DNA of 64,000 bases from contig CAMUOM010000001.1 in the NCBI GenBank assembly GCA_947090635.1, forward strand, positions 62,001 to 126,000, written 5' to 3'. A program made the position numbers and the translations under genes. This stretch comes from an uncultured Candidatus Saccharibacteria bacterium (GTDB taxonomy: Bacteria; Patescibacteriota; Saccharimonadia; Saccharimonadales; Saccharimonadaceae). Of the stretch, positions 33,143-41,836 are shown piece after piece (position 1 is the stretch's first letter; each line of letters opens with the position of its first letter). The notes under the pieces are model-generated. The model ran no database searches. It saw only the letters and a program-made list of their open reading frames with translations, and had not been told where the DNA came from.

Positions 33143-34265
33143 GTTTAGTTTCTATCTCTTCTTGATAGGACGGCCGTCCATATTTATGCAATGCATACTG
33201 ATAGGCTATAAATCCAGTAGATAACGTACCCATCAAAAGCAGCATCCTAGCCAGCATCACACCCGTCAAAGCCATTGCCGAATCAACACCTCCCGTAGCC
33301 AAAACCGTCACCATCATAGCCTCATAAGCACCAATTCCGCCCGGCGTAATCATGAAGTTTCCGCAGATGGTCGCAGCTCCATAAGCAATTAGCAATACAG
33401 ATGGGTCAACGACTACGCCCAGTGCTAGAAATGTTACAAAAAATAACGATACATCTAGTAAATTAAACGCAAAACTCCAAGCAATTGGTTGCTTCAATAG
33501 CTTACGGTCACGTTTTAGCGCACTAACGTCTTCATTAAAATCTAGAAAAAATTTATCTAGTTTACTAGCTGCTACAAAACGCTTACGGCGACCAAATGTC
33601 ATCATCCGACCAAAGCGATTACTTAAATCAGCCAGCCAATGCGAAAAGCTAATAATACGGATTTTATTACCAAAAATATAATTACCAAACAATAGCACCA
33701 ATAATAATACTGTTATCGCTACAGCCGAACTAACTACCACCCAATGTGCCGCTAAATTTTGTACCGTAGCCCAAATTAAAGCGAGGAGCATTAGCACCAT
33801 AAACGTACCAAACACCACTAAAAACCGCATTACTTGGGTCATGGTGGCCTGCCCTGTTGGTACGCCATGGTGCTTTAAGCGCCATACCATATAAGAAGCA
33901 CCAGCCACACCCGCAGCCGGAAAAACATGGTCCACAAAGGTGAACTCTAGCGCCATACCAGTGGCTTGCAAACGAGAAACATCCTTTAGCTGCCCACGCT
34001 GTCGCAAATAAGAGAAAAATACCTCTGTGTTAGCGTAATACGACATAAATTGTAATGGTATTAACAACAAAATCAAATACAAATTAGCATGCCATAAGAT
34101 ATGCCACGCTCGAACGATTTCCTTGTGTGCGCTAAACAGCACAATAACCAAGAAAATCATCATGATAATATTAAGCCAGAGTTTTATTCCGCCACAACGC
34201 TTACGCCAAATATTTGCCCGTACGCGTAGAAATGCTCGACGAAAATCCTCCTTAAATTTAGACAT
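33126..34265 (-). CDS. Lysylphosphatidylglycerol synthase TM-region-like (UPF0104) flippase family
   Basis: A 379-aa integral membrane protein with about eight helices. It corresponds to the flippase half of MprF (FTFVDHVFPAAGVAGASYMVWRL, and TPGGIGAYEAMMV near the end) without the cytoplasmic aminoacyl-transferase domain. Such proteins move lipids or lipid-linked sugars across membranes. Its substrate is unknown; glycolipids from the GT4 pair are one possibility. The start MSKFKED is set by TATAAT six bases upstream. Confidence 0.87.
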   Translation of the reverse strand: MSKFKEDFRRAFLRVRANIWRKRCGGIKLWLNIIMMIFLVIVLFSAHKEIVRAWHILWHANLYLILLLIPLQFMSYYANTEVFFSYLRQRGQLKDVSRLQATGMALEFTFVDHVFPAAGVAGASYMVWRLKHHGVPTGQATMTQVMRFLVVFGTFMVLMLLALIWATVQNLAAHWVVVSSAVAITVLLLVLLFGNYIFGNKIRIISFSHWLADLSNRFGRMMTFGRRKRFVAASKLDKFFLDFNEDVSALKRDRKLLKQPIAWSFAFNLLDVSLFFVTFLALGVVVDPSVLLIAYGAATICGNFMITPGGIGAYEAMMVTVLATGGVDSAMALTGVMLARMLLLMGTLSTGFIAYQYALHKYGRPSYQEEIETKHDQRR

Positions 34266-34271
34266 AACTAT

Positions 34272-34277
34272 ATTATA
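34272..34277 (-). promoter_or_regulatory. -10 box, leaderless-type promoter of UPF0104-xseA-xseB
   Basis: TATAAT, then ATAGTT, then ATG 34265; six-base spacing. A second TATAAT faces the other way at 34317 for the divergent methyltransferase, eight bases from its ATG. Confidence 0.75.
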
Positions 34278-34330
34278 TCGCATTACTGCACATTAGCTAA
34301 ATTTATTCTCCTCTGATATAATATAAATTA

Positions 34331-35539
34331 ATGATTATATTCATATTGGGCCGCCAACCAGAAATTGGTTGCGCTGAACTGGCGGCCGTCTTCTCTCAGA
34401 AACCTCGCTTAATCGCCAATCACTGTGCAGCGCTAGACATTGATAGAAAAACAGCATTGCAATCAGCAACGCGTCTTGGCGGTACAGTAAAAATCGCTGA
34501 AGTCATTGATACGATAGATCAAAATAGCTCTGCTATCGCCGAACTAATCAATAACTTATTCTCTAATATTGAAGGTAAAGTAACCCTTGGCATCTCAGAC
34601 TATAGTCAAGGTGCAACGCGCCGAACTGCAGCCAACTTAGCTAAGCAAGCCTCTGCAATACTTAAGACTAGCCATTCGGTTCGACTTGTACCGATTACCG
34701 ACGCTACACTATCTTCTGCCACAGTAGAACACAATGGGCTTTACCATGATAACCTTAAAAAATGTGAGCTAGTTTTCATTGCTATACGCAACAAATGGGT
34801 TGTAGCACGTACTATTTTTGTACAAAACATCGAATCATACACCCTACGCGACCGCAAGCGACCTTGTCGTGACGCCCGCAACGGCATGCTACCACCAAAG
34901 CTAGCACAAATAATTATTAACCTAGCTTTAGGAGCAACAAACTCAAAATGCCAAAACAATAATTCCTATCTACTAGACCCATTCTGTGGTACTGGCGTAA
35001 TATTACAAGAAGCATTGCTCATGGGATTAAATAATTGTTATGGCACCGACCTCAATCCTCAGATGTCAGAATATACCGTTAAGAACATTGCCTGGATAAA
35101 TGAACTAATGTCCAAACGTCATAGCCAACTCGATTTAGCTAAGTGCAGATTTAAGACTGCTGATGCTACCGAATTTAAGTGGTGCAAGCAATCAGACACC
35201 ATAAATCTCAACCTGACCACTGTTGCCACTGAAACCTATCTTGGCCGCCCCTATACAACAGAGCCAAACCTCAACGAGTTAAAAGATAACATTAAAAATT
35301 GCGATATCATCCTAGGCAAATTTATCCATAACTTAGCCCCACAATTGACAGTTGGCGCAGGCATTTGTTTAGCTGTTCCAGCATGGTTTGTTCATGATAA
35401 AATTCATCATTTAAGCTGCTTTAATGAGCAGAATCTAAGCTTGCTTCACCTTAAAGATATACAACCCAATCACCTCATCTATCACCGCGATGAACAAATT
35501 GTTGGTCGCGAACTTATAGTTCTACAAAAGCTAGCCTAG
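34331..35539 (+). CDS. THUMP-type RNA (guanine-N2) methyltransferase-like protein
   Basis: A 402-aa protein related to Trm11/Trm-G10 methyltransferases. The N-terminal half is THUMP-like. RDRKRPCRDARNGMLPPKLAQ precedes a SAM-binding motif LLDPFCGTGVILQEALLMG and an acidic motif YGTDLNPQM. Where the family has D-P-P-Y or N-P-P-Y (motif IV) this protein has TVATETYLGRPY. It probably modifies tRNA. It stands alone on the plus strand with a near-leaderless promoter. Confidence 0.8.
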   Translation: MIIFILGRQPEIGCAELAAVFSQKPRLIANHCAALDIDRKTALQSATRLGGTVKIAEVIDTIDQNSSAIAELINNLFSNIEGKVTLGISDYSQGATRRTAANLAKQASAILKTSHSVRLVPITDATLSSATVEHNGLYHDNLKKCELVFIAIRNKWVVARTIFVQNIESYTLRDRKRPCRDARNGMLPPKLAQIIINLALGATNSKCQNNNSYLLDPFCGTGVILQEALLMGLNNCYGTDLNPQMSEYTVKNIAWINELMSKRHSQLDLAKCRFKTADATEFKWCKQSDTINLNLTTVATETYLGRPYTTEPNLNELKDNIKNCDIILGKFIHNLAPQLTVGAGICLAVPAWFVHDKIHHLSCFNEQNLSLLHLKDIQPNHLIYHRDEQIVGRELIVLQKLA

Positions 35540-35568
35540 ATATTATGCGGTAAGCAGTCATAAAACTA

Positions 35569-35597
35569 TTGCGACACAAGGCCAAATAGTGTATAAT
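35569..35597 (+). promoter_or_regulatory. Promoter of rpmA
   Basis: TTGCGA (35569-35574) and TATAAT (35592-35597) with a 17-base spacer. A 44-base leader follows with an AAGGAG ribosome site. Confidence 0.75.
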
Positions 35598-35641
35598 AAT
35601 AAACTGAATAGTAATCGATTAATCGAAGGAGATAATTTAAT

Positions 35642-35914
35642 ATGTCACACGTGAAAGCTGGTGGTTCATCAAAGAACAACCATAATAACGCTGGTCATCG
35701 CCTAGGCGTCAAGCGCTTTGGTGGCCAAAAGGTCAACGCTGGCGAAGTAATTGTCCGTCAAGTTGGTGCAACTAAAATTGCCGGTGAAGGTGCTTATACT
35801 AGCCGTAACTTTACCATTCATGCCGCTAAAGATGGTGTTGTAACATTCATTAAGCGTCGTGTTCGTAACTTTGCCGGTAAGACCGTTACTCGCACCGAAG
35901 TTACCGTTAAATAA
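35642..35914 (+). CDS. rpmA: Ribosomal protein bL27
   Basis: A 90-aa bL27 of the 50S peptidyl-transferase region: SHVKAGGSSKNN, RLGVKRFGGQKVNAGEVIVRQ and KDGVVTFIKR. It has its own promoter and terminator. bL21 (rplU), its usual neighbour, is not adjacent. Confidence 0.97.
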   Translation: MSHVKAGGSSKNNHNNAGHRLGVKRFGGQKVNAGEVIVRQVGATKIAGEGAYTSRNFTIHAAKDGVVTFIKRRVRNFAGKTVTRTEVTVK

Positions 35915-35936
35915 TAACTCATTTCTACTAGTAGCT

Positions 35937-35965
35937 AAACCCCGCACTTAAGCGGGGTTTTATTG
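35937..35965 (+). terminator. Intrinsic terminator of rpmA
   Basis: Stem aaaccccgc / gcggggttt with a 6-base loop, then TATTG. Confidence 0.85.
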
Positions 35966-35979
35966 TGTATCGCTTAACT

Positions 35980-36009
35980 AAAACACCTGCATTACTGCAG
36001 GGTGTTTTA
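35980..36009 (-). terminator. Terminator of receiver gene
   Basis: Stem aaaacacc-tgca / tgca-ggtgtttt with one bulged base and a TTAC loop, directly after the receiver stop on the minus strand. Confidence 0.65.
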
Positions 36010-36011
36010 CA

Positions 36012-36407
36012 CTAGGCATTGTCAGTATTATCTAGCCCCAAATGATGCTTGATTCGGTCTACTACATCACTAATCACTACCTGAGACTTAACTAAAAAGT
36101 CATCAGCACCCAATTCCTTGGCCCTCTCCGCATCCTTAGGTTGAGACAAAGCCGTCAACATAATGATATGTATATTTTTAGTTTGCTCAGTATTACGCAG
36201 AATATCAAGCACGTCAAAGCCATTCATACGTGGCATCATTACATCAAGTAGAATTAGATTAGGCTTAAAGTCAATAGCATCTTTAAGCGCTTCCTCACCA
36301 TCTTTACTGCGCCGTGTATCAAATCCTTCAAGCTGAAGACGCTGACGATAGATTTCAGCCAACGTATCATCGTCTTCTACCAAAAGAATTCGAGTCTTAG
36401 ATTCCAT
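36012..36407 (-). CDS. Single-domain response regulator receiver (CheY-like)
   Basis: A 131-aa receiver without output domain: acidic pocket VEDDD, phospho-Asp in LILLDVMMPRMNG, Thr of MLTA and Lys of DFLVKS are intact. Only six bases separate TATACT from ATG 36407; an ATG two codons upstream (36413) would touch the -10 box. No kinase gene is next to it, so its partner lies elsewhere. Confidence 0.92.
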   Translation of the reverse strand: MESKTRILLVEDDDTLAEIYRQRLQLEGFDTRRSKDGEEALKDAIDFKPNLILLDVMMPRMNGFDVLDILRNTEQTKNIHIIMLTALSQPKDAERAKELGADDFLVKSQVVISDVVDRIKHHLGLDNTDNA

Positions 36408-36413
36408 ACTCAT

Positions 36414-36419
36414 AGTATA
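36414..36419 (-). promoter_or_regulatory. -10 box, leaderless-type promoter of receiver gene
   Basis: TATACT, then ATGAGT, then ATG 36407; six-base spacing selects the second of two in-frame ATGs. Confidence 0.7.
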
Positions 36420-36450
36420 CCGTTAATGTTTTAATATTGCAACCATTTTA

Positions 36451-37257
36451 CTATTTTTTCTGTAATTTCGCCTTGTAATAAGCAATGGCCTGATGCGCTG
36501 CTTGCTGTTGCGCCAACTGCTTACTGCCGCCTTCGCCACTTCCCCACTCAACTTCATCAACAAAAACCCCAATGGTAAATTTTTTGTCATGGTCGGGGCC
36601 AGACTCGGCTAATACGCGATACTTCGGAGTCACACCACAATAGCGCTGCGATATTTCCTGCAAATACGATTTCGCATCACGCCAAGAACCATCCTCAATA
36701 ATCTTGTCAATATTCTTAATAATATGTTTGTCGATAATCTTTTTTGCCGCATCAAAGCCTTGGTCGAGATACACCGCACCAATTGTTGCTTCAAAACAAT
36801 TAGCTATAATATGCAACTTGGAATGTTCTGTACCATTTTGTTCACCTTTACTCATTCGCACTAGCTTAGCATATCCAAGCTCTTCACCAGCATCACGAAT
36901 CGACTCTGTTCGCACTAGCGCTGCGCGCCAAGATGTCAATACTCCTTCTGGTAAATCGAAATGTTTAAACAAATACTCAGTAGTTACTAGTTCCAAAACA
37001 GCATCACCTAAAAACTCTAGCCGCTCATTATGAGCGCGCGCTAGCTTACGATGTTCATTCACATAGCTACGGTGAGTTAAAGCAGTTACAATTAGTGATG
37101 GATTATTAAATTCAAATCCCAACGACTGCTGTGCCCAAGCTTGATAGGGCACAAAGTCTACACCTTCAACCTCTGGTACAATCGGCTCATCAGCCGGACG
37201 AGGCTCAAAATCGGAAAAAACAGCCCGCTTTTGGCGAGTATTCTTAACTCTAGACAA
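36451..37257 (-). CDS. rnc: Ribonuclease III
   Basis: A 268-aa RNase III: an N-terminal extension of about 35 residues, the nuclease signature HNERLEFLGDAVLELV, a second acidic site ANCFEATIGAVYLD, and a C-terminal double-stranded RNA-binding domain (KSYLQEISQRYCGVTPKYRV, GGSKQLAQQQAAHQA). The start appears to be TTG at 37257. It directly follows the nudix stop, with GGGAG eight bases upstream. Confidence 0.95.
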   Translation of the reverse strand: MSRVKNTRQKRAVFSDFEPRPADEPIVPEVEGVDFVPYQAWAQQSLGFEFNNPSLIVTALTHRSYVNEHRKLARAHNERLEFLGDAVLELVTTEYLFKHFDLPEGVLTSWRAALVRTESIRDAGEELGYAKLVRMSKGEQNGTEHSKLHIIANCFEATIGAVYLDQGFDAAKKIIDKHIIKNIDKIIEDGSWRDAKSYLQEISQRYCGVTPKYRVLAESGPDHDKKFTIGVFVDEVEWGSGEGGSKQLAQQQAAHQAIAYYKAKLQKK

Positions 37258-37899
37258 CTAAATTTCTCCCTTCTGTTCTAGACGACGATAACCTAGACGC
37301 ATTAATTTAGCAATATCCTTATAAGCAATAATTTTCACCGCAGCATCATACGAGAACCAACGAATTCCACTCATCCAATCTTCCTTCTTAATATCGTTGG
37401 TGTCACCCAACGCCTTAAATAAGTAGATTTGTGTACTCATTAGCACTAGTACATTGTCGCGACGATAACGAAAATGGATCTTACCCAACCAGCAAACTGG
37501 CTCAAGCTGATGCACACCAGCCTCCTCACCAATTTCACGAATAGCTGTCTCTTGTGCGGTTTCGCCCACTTCAATATGACCCTTAGGAATCGTCCAACGC
37601 TCAAATCGGTCGGCCACCAACAATATTTCTAAACCGGTAGGGCCGAAGCGATAAATCACACCACCAGCCGTTGCTTCACGTGATATTTCACTAATAGCCG
37701 GGCGACGACGCTCGTAAACTGCTCGTTTTAATGATGCGCTTGGTGTATCAACATGCTGGATAGGCTGCTTAACTACTACAGCGCTAGGCTGCGTTGATTG
37801 CCTTTTTGTGGCCACGGCACGTGCACGCACCTTAGCGATCTGTTTAACCCTAAGCTGATGCTGCCTGCGAATCCTGTTTTTGTTGCTCGCCTTGCTCAT
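37258..37899 (-). CDS. NUDIX hydrolase with basic N-terminal extension
   Basis: A 213-aa protein. Residues 1-70 are strongly basic (KNRIRRQHQLRVKQIAKVRARA) and may bind RNA. A NUDIX domain follows with a complete box starting GHIEVGETAQ and ending REIGEEAGV, preceded by WTIPK. Substrates of the family include oxidised nucleotides, dinucleoside polyphosphates and RNA caps. It starts inside nusB (50-base overlap, GAAGGA site) and abuts rnc, hinting at RNA processing. Confidence 0.9.
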   Translation of the reverse strand: MSKASNKNRIRRQHQLRVKQIAKVRARAVATKRQSTQPSAVVVKQPIQHVDTPSASLKRAVYERRRPAISEISREATAGGVIYRFGPTGLEILLVADRFERWTIPKGHIEVGETAQETAIREIGEEAGVHQLEPVCWLGKIHFRYRRDNVLVLMSTQIYLFKALGDTNDIKKEDWMSGIRWFSYDAAVKIIAYKDIAKLMRLGYRRLEQKGEI

Positions 37900-38338
37900 T
37901 CACTTTTCCTTCGTTCATATGGCGCCAGATTGTACCTAATACACCATTAACAAAACGAGAGGAATTTTCCGCGCCAAATGATTTAGCTAGTTCAATTGCT
38001 TCATTAATCGCCACCTTTGGTGGTACTTTACCGCTAAATTCACTAAGCTCAAACACTGCCATTCGCAAAACATCGCGGTCAACAATTGCAATCTGATTTA
38101 GTGGCCAATCTGGTGCAACTGGAGCAATAATAGCATCTAACTGCCGACCAGCTTTATTTACACCCATTACTAACCGCCGGACAAACTCTTTGTCATCAAC
38201 GCGGTCTTCATAACGCTCAAGATTACGCGCTAAAATTTCATCAATTTTAGCAGTTTCGTCGCCTAAACGCTCACGAAAATCATATTCATACAATGTTTGT
38301 AGTGCGATAATCCTACCTAAATGCCGATTACTTGCCAT
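37850..38338 (-). CDS. nusB: Transcription antitermination factor NusB
   Basis: A 162-aa all-helical NusB: SNRHLGRIIALQTLYEYDF at the N-terminus, AIVDRDVLRMAVFEL in the middle and PPKVAINEAIELAKSFG then FVNGVLG at the C-terminus. It binds boxA RNA with uS10 in rRNA antitermination. It belongs to rpmF-nusB-nudix-rnc, all on one strand, with a GAGGGGAG ribosome site. Confidence 0.96.
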   Translation of the reverse strand: MASNRHLGRIIALQTLYEYDFRERLGDETAKIDEILARNLERYEDRVDDKEFVRRLVMGVNKAGRQLDAIIAPVAPDWPLNQIAIVDRDVLRMAVFELSEFSGKVPPKVAINEAIELAKSFGAENSSRFVNGVLGTIWRHMNEGKVNEQGEQQKQDSQAASA

Positions 38339-38384
38339 GGAAACTCCCCTCGTTTGTTTTAATGTTCAATCTAACGTATATTTA

Positions 38385-38528
38385 TTAATGCTTGCTGCCA
38401 GTATCATGCTTAGTGGTATAAGCTTTTACTGGTGATTTGGCGTTTACGGCGCGCGCTAACTTCAATACTAGTTGACTACGACGATTACCGGTACGACGTG
38501 GACTTGTTTGCTTCTTTGGTTTACCCAT
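38385..38528 (-). CDS. rpmF: Ribosomal protein bL32
   Basis: A 47-aa protein starting GKPKKQTSPRRTGNRRSQ, the conserved N-terminal pattern of bL32 (PKKKTSKSRRDMRRSH in other bacteria). It is followed by a basic tail without the zinc-binding cysteines that many bL32 proteins carry. It has a strong AAGGAG ribosome site. It is first in the nusB-nudix-rnc group, the place bL32 often takes next to rnc. Confidence 0.85.
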   Translation of the reverse strand: MGKPKKQTSPRRTGNRRSQLVLKLARAVNAKSPVKAYTTKHDTGSKH

Positions 38529-38601
38529 TTAAATTATTCTCCTTCTTTAATTACACTTACTACCATAGTAACACTTTTGGGTTATAAACGCAAATCTCAG
38601 C

Positions 38602-38630
38602 TTGACATATATAAACGTTTATGTTAATAT
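38602..38630 (+). promoter_or_regulatory. Consensus promoter of the LysM gene with palindrome in the spacer
   Basis: TTGACA (38602-38607) and TAATAT (38625-38630) are 17 bases apart, and ATG 38637 follows after six bases. The spacer holds a perfect 12-base palindrome ATAAACGTTTAT (38611-38622), and the half-site ATAAACG recurs at 38584-38590. This looks like a repressor operator. Confidence 0.7.
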
Positions 38631-38636
38631 GTAGAC

Positions 38637-39107
38637 ATGATTAGCGAATATAGTCATCAAAACAAAAATAACAATACATCAATCGAATCCGACCGGCGCT
38701 ATTACCGAAAACTTGCTGTTGGTACATTAGCCACAACCATTGCACTATGTGGACTAGGCAATATAATCGGCGATTTAACACATCACGACGAGCCATTTCC
38801 CAAAGAGCCTACTCCAGCTAGAGAGAAGGTATTGTCTTATAAAGAGCTCGGGTCAAATCATACCATAGAGTATACCGTGCGCTATGGCGACACGTTATCT
38901 GAAATAGCAGACGATTTACAACAAGATAATGTCAATCTACAAGACAACAGTAATTCTCAAATTGTAGACTCAATTATTAAAGCCAATAAATTAGATGGTT
39001 TTGTTGTTGATACTAAAATAAAATTACCAGACGATGACGGTGTTAATAGCCCACAATCACACGTCAATAATCACGCATTACCACCCGACACCAAACCGCA
39101 GTATTAA
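38637..39107 (+). CDS. LysM-domain membrane-anchored protein
   Basis: A 156-aa protein. A charged cytoplasmic start is followed by one membrane helix (about residues 27-46) and an extracytoplasmic LysM module (YTVRYGDTLSEIADDL ... IIKANKLDGFVVDTKIKLP), which binds GlcNAc in peptidoglycan or chitin. The C-terminal tail is Pro/His/Asn-rich. No catalytic domain is attached. It is followed after 16 bases by a small Asn-rich membrane protein. Confidence 0.87.
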   Translation: MISEYSHQNKNNNTSIESDRRYYRKLAVGTLATTIALCGLGNIIGDLTHHDEPFPKEPTPAREKVLSYKELGSNHTIEYTVRYGDTLSEIADDLQQDNVNLQDNSNSQIVDSIIKANKLDGFVVDTKIKLPDDDGVNSPQSHVNNHALPPDTKPQY

Positions 39108-39123
39108 GCAAGGATAAATCATA

Positions 39124-39336
39124 GTGTTAAATAACCGAAACCCCAACCACAATAAAGACCCGCATAATAAGCGCTATCAAAAGATGCTTAGTGTACTAGC
39201 TATAATGACAACTGTAGTGGAAGTTGCCTATGCCTTATCACCATTGTTACAACAAGATAATAACAACAATAACACTGTCGAAATATCACAAGTGTCAAAC
39301 AACAATAATAGCCAAAACCACGAACAATACCTATAA
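39124..39336 (+). CDS. Small Asn-rich membrane protein
   Basis: A 70-aa protein starting at GTG, with AAGGA upstream. It has a hydrophilic Asn/His/Lys-rich start, one membrane helix (about residues 21-42) and a tail with Asn runs (DNNNNNTVE, NNNNSQN). No family recognised. The same codon bias toward Asn in the LysM gene suggests that the two are a unit exposed at the surface. Confidence 0.6.
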   Translation: MLNNRNPNHNKDPHNKRYQKMLSVLAIMTTVVEVAYALSPLLQQDNNNNNTVEISQVSNNNNSQNHEQYL

Positions 39337-39370
39337 ACGGCAAGCCCATGCTTTCGGCTATCTAAATTGA

Positions 39371-41812
39371 CTATTTTTTAACTACGATATTAACAATCTT
39401 GCCCGGTACATAGATTATTTTTGCTGGCTCCTGTTCACCAACAAACCGCGCTACATTTTCGATTGCTCGCGCCGCCGCCTCAACTTGTTCCTTGGTTGCA
39501 GTCTTGTCGATAGTTAAATCACCGCGCAATTTGCCGTTAACTTGAACCGCGATATGCATTGTATCATCTGCGAGATATTTCTCATCCCAACGCGGCCAAT
39601 CCATCTGCTCAAGTCGAGCCTTGTCGCCATGTAATTCAGTCAACATTTCACTAGCCACGTGTGGAGCAAATGGTGATAGTAGCTGACACAAAACCGTCAG
39701 GGCATCCAACCAATACCGGTCATCAAACCCATTGTCACGCAACTTGCTTAAACCATTTAAGTACTCCATAATAGCCGCCACAGCCGTATTAAATTGCGCA
39801 TTTGTAATATCTTCCGTAACTTTCTTAGCAGCCGCGTGGCGCAAGCGTAATACTTCAAGCACATTTTTATCATTCAAAGTAACTTTATCAGCACCAGCAT
39901 ACTCTTGCACTAAATTCCAAACACGATTAATAAATCGGTACACTCCGCCAATTGAAGTAGTACTCCAAGCAGCATCTAAGTTGTATGGCCCAATAAACAT
40001 CTCATATGTACGCAACGTATCAGCACCGTAGCCGCTATCGATAACGTCAAGTGGGTCAATTACATTGCCCTTACTCTTACTCATCTTGCAACCATCTGGT
40101 GCATTAATATATCCGTTGTAGAGCAACCGCTTAACCGGCTCACGGAAGTTAACCCAGCCCTGATCGGCAAAAAACTTAGTCCAGAAGCGAACATACAAAA
40201 GATGCGCCACGGCATGGTCACCACCAACATAAAAGTCCAACGGACACCAATAATTCACCTTCTCTGGCGACCAAGCCTGAGTATCATTATTGGCGTCACA
40301 ATAACGCAATAAATACCAAGACGAGCAGGCATAGCCATCCATTGTGTCAGTTTCGCGCTTTGCTGGCGCGCCACACTGCGGACAAACCGTATTAACCCAT
40401 GCTGCTTCATTAGCAAGTGGCGACTGACCATCACCACTTGGCGCAATACTGTCTACCTCTGGTAATAACACAGGTAGATCTTTCTCTGGCACCGCAATAT
40501 CGCCACAATCTGGACAATGAATGATTGGAATTGGGCATCCCCAATAACGCTGGCGTGAAATCAACCAGTCACGCATTTTATACGTAGTTTTACTGTGGCC
40601 CAAGCCATTTTGTTCCAACCAAGCCACAATTTCTTCACGCGCTTCAGAAGTTGCCCTGCCATCAAAATCACCACTATTAATTAAAGTACCCTCTCCAGAG
40701 TAACATTCATCTGGATTTACATCAGCACTATCTACCACTTGGCGAATCGGCAAATTAAACTTTTCGGCAAATTCGTGATCACGGTCGTCATGCGCTGGCA
40801 CTGCCATCACGGCACCAGTACCGTAGCCCGACAAAACATAATCCGCAACCCAAATTGGCACGCGTTCACCAGTCGCAGGGTTGATAGCATAAGCACCAGT
40901 AAACACGCCAGTTTTTTCTTTATTCTCCTGACGCTCAATTTCACTCTTTTTAAGCGCAGTTTTAATATACTCTTTAACTTGCTCACGCTGGCTATTAGTC
41001 ACAATCTGATCAACAAGTTCGTTTTCAGGTGCTAGTACCACGAAAGTCGCACCAAATAATGTATCTGGTCGTGTAGTAAATACAGTAATTTTATTATCAC
41101 TGCCATCAACCTTAAACTCGACTTCAGCACCTTTACTGCGGCCAATCCAATTGTACTGCATGCGCTTAATTTTTTCTGGCCAATCGATATCATCTAAGCC
41201 ATCCAATAGCTCGTCAGCATACGCCGTAATCTTAAAGAACCACTGGCGCATCTTCTTTTTCTCTACTTCATGATGACAACGCCAACATTTACCACCCTCT
41301 ACCTGTTCGTTAGCCAGCACGGTCTTGTCTACTGGGCACCACCACTGATAACTCTCCGATTGGTACGCCAAGCCGTGCTTAAATAATTGTGTGAACACCC
41401 ACTGTGTCCAATGGTAATATTTTGGATCTGATGTATTAATTTCGCGCGTCCAATCGACCGCCATACCGAGGCGATGATACTGTTTTTTAAAATTAGCAAT
41501 ATTAGTGGCCGTCACATCCTTTGGCGAAACATGCATCTTTAGAGCATAATTTTCCGCCGGTAAGCCGAATGTATCCCAACCAATTGGACGCAACACATTA
41601 AATCCCTGCTGGCGATAAAATCGAGCCAATACGTCAACAATTGTAAAATTACGTACATGCCCTACATGCAAACCGGCGCCAGAAGGATATGGGAACATCT
41701 CCGCCACATACAATTTATTCTTATTGCTGTTATCAACAGCGGCAAATGGCTTTTCCTTAAGCCAGATATCTTGCCACTTAGCCTCAATCTTTACCGGTTC
41801 GTATCGTTTCAT
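39371..41812 (-). CDS. leuS: Leucyl-tRNA synthetase
   Basis: An 813-aa class I LeuRS. PYPSGAGLHVGH is the HIGH motif, followed by the CP1 editing domain (TTRPDTLFGATF), a zinc-type knuckle (CPDCGD, CPQCGAP), KMSKSKGN (KMSKS) and the C-terminal anticodon and tail domains. Three tRNA-Leu genes (CAA, CAG, TAG) lie at 52-60 kb. Confidence 0.98.
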   Translation of the reverse strand: MKRYEPVKIEAKWQDIWLKEKPFAAVDNSNKNKLYVAEMFPYPSGAGLHVGHVRNFTIVDVLARFYRQQGFNVLRPIGWDTFGLPAENYALKMHVSPKDVTATNIANFKKQYHRLGMAVDWTREINTSDPKYYHWTQWVFTQLFKHGLAYQSESYQWWCPVDKTVLANEQVEGGKCWRCHHEVEKKKMRQWFFKITAYADELLDGLDDIDWPEKIKRMQYNWIGRSKGAEVEFKVDGSDNKITVFTTRPDTLFGATFVVLAPENELVDQIVTNSQREQVKEYIKTALKKSEIERQENKEKTGVFTGAYAINPATGERVPIWVADYVLSGYGTGAVMAVPAHDDRDHEFAEKFNLPIRQVVDSADVNPDECYSGEGTLINSGDFDGRATSEAREEIVAWLEQNGLGHSKTTYKMRDWLISRQRYWGCPIPIIHCPDCGDIAVPEKDLPVLLPEVDSIAPSGDGQSPLANEAAWVNTVCPQCGAPAKRETDTMDGYACSSWYLLRYCDANNDTQAWSPEKVNYWCPLDFYVGGDHAVAHLLYVRFWTKFFADQGWVNFREPVKRLLYNGYINAPDGCKMSKSKGNVIDPLDVIDSGYGADTLRTYEMFIGPYNLDAAWSTTSIGGVYRFINRVWNLVQEYAGADKVTLNDKNVLEVLRLRHAAAKKVTEDITNAQFNTAVAAIMEYLNGLSKLRDNGFDDRYWLDALTVLCQLLSPFAPHVASEMLTELHGDKARLEQMDWPRWDEKYLADDTMHIAVQVNGKLRGDLTIDKTATKEQVEAAARAIENVARFVGEQEPAKIIYVPGKIVNIVVKK

Positions 41813-41818
41813 GATACT

Positions 41819-41824
41819 ATTCTA
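41819..41824 (-). promoter_or_regulatory. -10 box, leaderless-type promoter of leuS
   Basis: TAGAAT, then AGTATC, then ATG 41812; six-base spacing. Confidence 0.65.
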
Positions 41825-41836
41825 GCACACTAATAA

